A stretch of 64,000 nt of DNA, from contig NC_134284.1 in assembly GCF_949628215.1 (NCBI RefSeq), positions 3,410,001 to 3,474,000 on the forward strand, written 5' to 3'. Within the stretch, counting starts at the first letter, position 1, and each line of letters opens with the position of its first letter. The notes below the pieces were generated by a model that was given only the letters and a program-made list of their open reading frames with translations, was not told where the DNA came from and ran no database searches. Source of the DNA: Phalacrocorax aristotelis (taxonomy: Eukaryota > Chordata > Aves > Suliformes > Phalacrocoracidae). Below are positions 61,995 to 64,000 of this stretch, piece by piece. Both the position numbers and the translations under genes were made by a program.

Positions 61995-64000
61995 GTGAGT
62001 CCGCCGTTGGTGTTTTCCCCTCCCGCTGCCGTCCGGCGGGTCTCGGGGGGCGGGCGGTGGGGGGGGTGTGTGTGTGTGTCACACGCCGCCGCGCCCGGGA
62101 GCGTGGGGTCCCCACCCGGGGCGGCGGGGCCGGGGTGCGATGTGCTGCCGCTGTGCCGCGCCGCCCCCGCGGAGGGGCTGGCGTGGGCTTCCGTGGTGGG
62201 GCGCGGTGGTGGCGGTCGGGGCTCCGCGGGCGCCGGCCGAGGCCCTCCCGGGTGGGAAGGAGAGGGGAAAAGGAGCCTGCGGGGGCAAGTTGTTTCACCC
62301 TTTTGCGTGCAAGGGCGCGCCGGGCAGCGGGGGCTGGGGGGAGCCCCACGGTGCCGTCCGAGGGGGGCGGCTCGCCCGGCCCGGCCCTCGCCCGGGCTCC
62401 GGTCACCCGCCGCGCCGCCGGGGTCTGCCGCGGGGCGCCGGACCGGGCAGCAAGGCCGGCCCCTCCTCGCCGGGCAAGCGGCACCTGCCCCGGGGCCAGT
62501 GCAGGAGCCGAGGGTCCTTTGGTTGTGGTTCCTTTCCCCACCGCCAAACAGCGTGCAGCGGAGGCGCGGGGTGCGCGTCCCGCCGCCCCGCAGCGCAGCT
62601 TCCATGTGTTTCATGTCAACTGCTGCAAGGGGATCTCTTCTAAAGGCTGGTTACAGGCGGAGTTTTGCCTGTCCGATGTTGCCAAGTCGGCCACAGTGTT
62701 ACTGTAAACTTTTTTGGGGGACGTCGATGCTTTCCCCCCCCCCCCCAACTTTGATGCCAAAACCTAAAATCTCTTCTGCCTGACTCCTACTTTATTACTA
62801 CTGCATTGCTAGGATCCTCTGCCCTGCGTTGAAGAGGCACTGGAATAACATTAGGAGAGAGAGTTAAGCGTGTAAAAAAGAACCCTGAAAGCTGATCAGG
62901 CCCTTGCTCTTTTTATATGAGAACAGGAAGTCAGGTCACAAAGCTAAGAGGGAAATTTAGAGAAAGGGGGAAGGGAAGAGAACATTCTTCGCATAGCCGC
63001 TGTCAGCTTAGCTACGGAGGGGCAGCGTGAGGGTCCCTGCCTCTGCAGCATCAGGCCTGTATTTTCCTGACTTTGAAACTATGGAGGCCCAGGGCCAGTG
63101 TCGGGTTGTAAGTGACATCATGTGCAGTTTTGCGGTCTTCCCTGCATTCAGGTGAGACAGAAACTAAAGATAAGGCTTGAAATTCACGGGGATGAGGTAG
63201 GGTCTGGTCTGTCTTCATAAGGCGTGCGTATTTCCAACTTCATCCAGCAGTGCCTATAAGGGGATGTTTGTGCCTTTACCTTCCCTATCTGTGCGTAATA
63301 CGGATGCATAAATTTCCAAGCCTCTCCTTCCAAAGACTCTCAGTTTTTTAATATAGTCTTGCATAGTGTTCCAAGAAAAGTTTTACGAAAGCTTAACGTG
63401 GCATCTTAAAGATGCTGGAGTTACTTGTTTAGGAAGCCTGTGGAGCATCAGTTGTCCCTGAAATAAACCCAAGTTTTGTTGAAACAGCAGTGGTCGTTGC
63501 CCTTTTGTGAACTGTATGGTTATCGTCTCAAGTTGGATTTTGAAGTGGTTCCTGTTATCTGCAGGCAAAAATGTTTCAGCACTCGTCATCGACATAATAA
63601 CGCTCCTATTTACTATTTCATACAGAATTATGAACTTGTATGCAATGAACAACGATGAACAGCTTTAGTATTATCTGTAAACATACACATTCTTGAAATC
63701 TAAGATATTACGTGATCAAAATACAAGCCTAAAACTAGATACAAGCTTGATTTTGGTCTCTTACCTTTAATAATAAAGACATTAGTTTAGGCATGTATGC
63801 AATGTAAAAATAACTTCGTGGCAAATAATAGTATAGAACAGGTGCAAATTAATTTTTTTAAATTGTGAAATACTCTGCTGTAAAGTTGCACTGATACTTT
63901 GTTTATTTCGTAGTGATTTTCCAAATGAAATTAATAAAGCTAGTCTGGCATTTTCCATCGTGTGTAATACTTGATTATAGTTCTAATTTTTTTTCTCCTT
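61995..64000 (+). other. RASGRP1: Start of RASGRP1 intron 1
   Basis: GC-rich to about 62660, then AT-rich with no recognised exon. A 13-base poly-C run lies at 62734-62746. The window ends inside this intron, and the acceptor for exon 2 was not found. Mammalian RASGRP1 also has a long first intron. Confidence 0.6.
62734..62746. repeat. Poly-C run
   Basis: Thirteen consecutive C bases. Its length is likely uncertain. Confidence 0.9.

Larger units (their letters stand above)
61240..62660 (+). promoter_or_regulatory. RASGRP1: RASGRP1 CpG-island promoter and 5' region
   Basis: About 1.4 kb of very GC- and CpG-rich DNA surrounds the first coding exon. Many GC boxes are visible. A polypurine AGGGG array lies about 400 bases upstream of the start codon. 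Long overlapping frames on both strands here (up to 400 codons) are caused by high GC and have no recognisable domains. Confidence 0.75.

Noticed and set aside
61581-62783. 400-codon plus-strand frame and similar frames (269, 216 and 191 codons) around 61.3-62.8 kb
   Set aside because: Very high GC makes stop codons rare on both strands. The peptides are compositional Ala/Arg/Pro/Gly with no domain, and the true coding exon (61963-61994) uses another frame.

Overview
This is nuclear DNA of a bird. Evidence: split genes with GT..AG introns, CpG-island promoters, CR1 LINE copies (one with the ATTCTGTG-type 3' tail), and two solo LTRs of avian endogenous-retrovirus type. The LTR types suggest Neoaves rather than a chicken-like bird; that is inference. 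No bacterial-style operon, CRISPR array or plasmid feature is present.

Layout. (1) 1-1.2 kb: CpG island with a candidate minus-strand non-coding first exon, probably SCG5, which lies just downstream of ARHGAP11A in other vertebrates. (2) 3.96-15.87 kb, minus strand: the complete ARHGAP11A gene. All 12 coding exons join in frame at GT/AG junctions to give 1028 residues, and the CpG-island promoter is at about 15.6-16.25 kb. (3) About 16.3-61 kb: a roughly 45-kb spacer with no supportable protein-coding gene. It holds a 1.83-kb solo LTR (22.5-24.3 kb) carrying a 21-copy 39-bp minisatellite, a second 890-bp solo LTR (50.6-51.5 kb), two CR1 copies (46.0-46.4 kb minus; 56.5-57.7 kb plus), several ancient LINE/SINE relics, simple repeats and a hairpin-forming inverted repeat at 32.6 kb. 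(4) 61.1-62.7 kb, plus strand: a large CpG island with the first coding exon of RASGRP1 (ten codons plus two bases). The window ends inside its intron 1.

ARHGAP11A (a RhoA GTPase-activating protein of dividing cells) and the presumed RASGRP1 (a DAG/Ca2+-activated Ras exchange factor) are divergent neighbours. They are not known to share a pathway. What links them is the long regulatory-type spacer. The most unusual sequence is the minisatellite inside the first solo LTR. It keeps four long overlapping reading frames open on both strands, none of which is likely to be a gene. No clearly new biological system was found.
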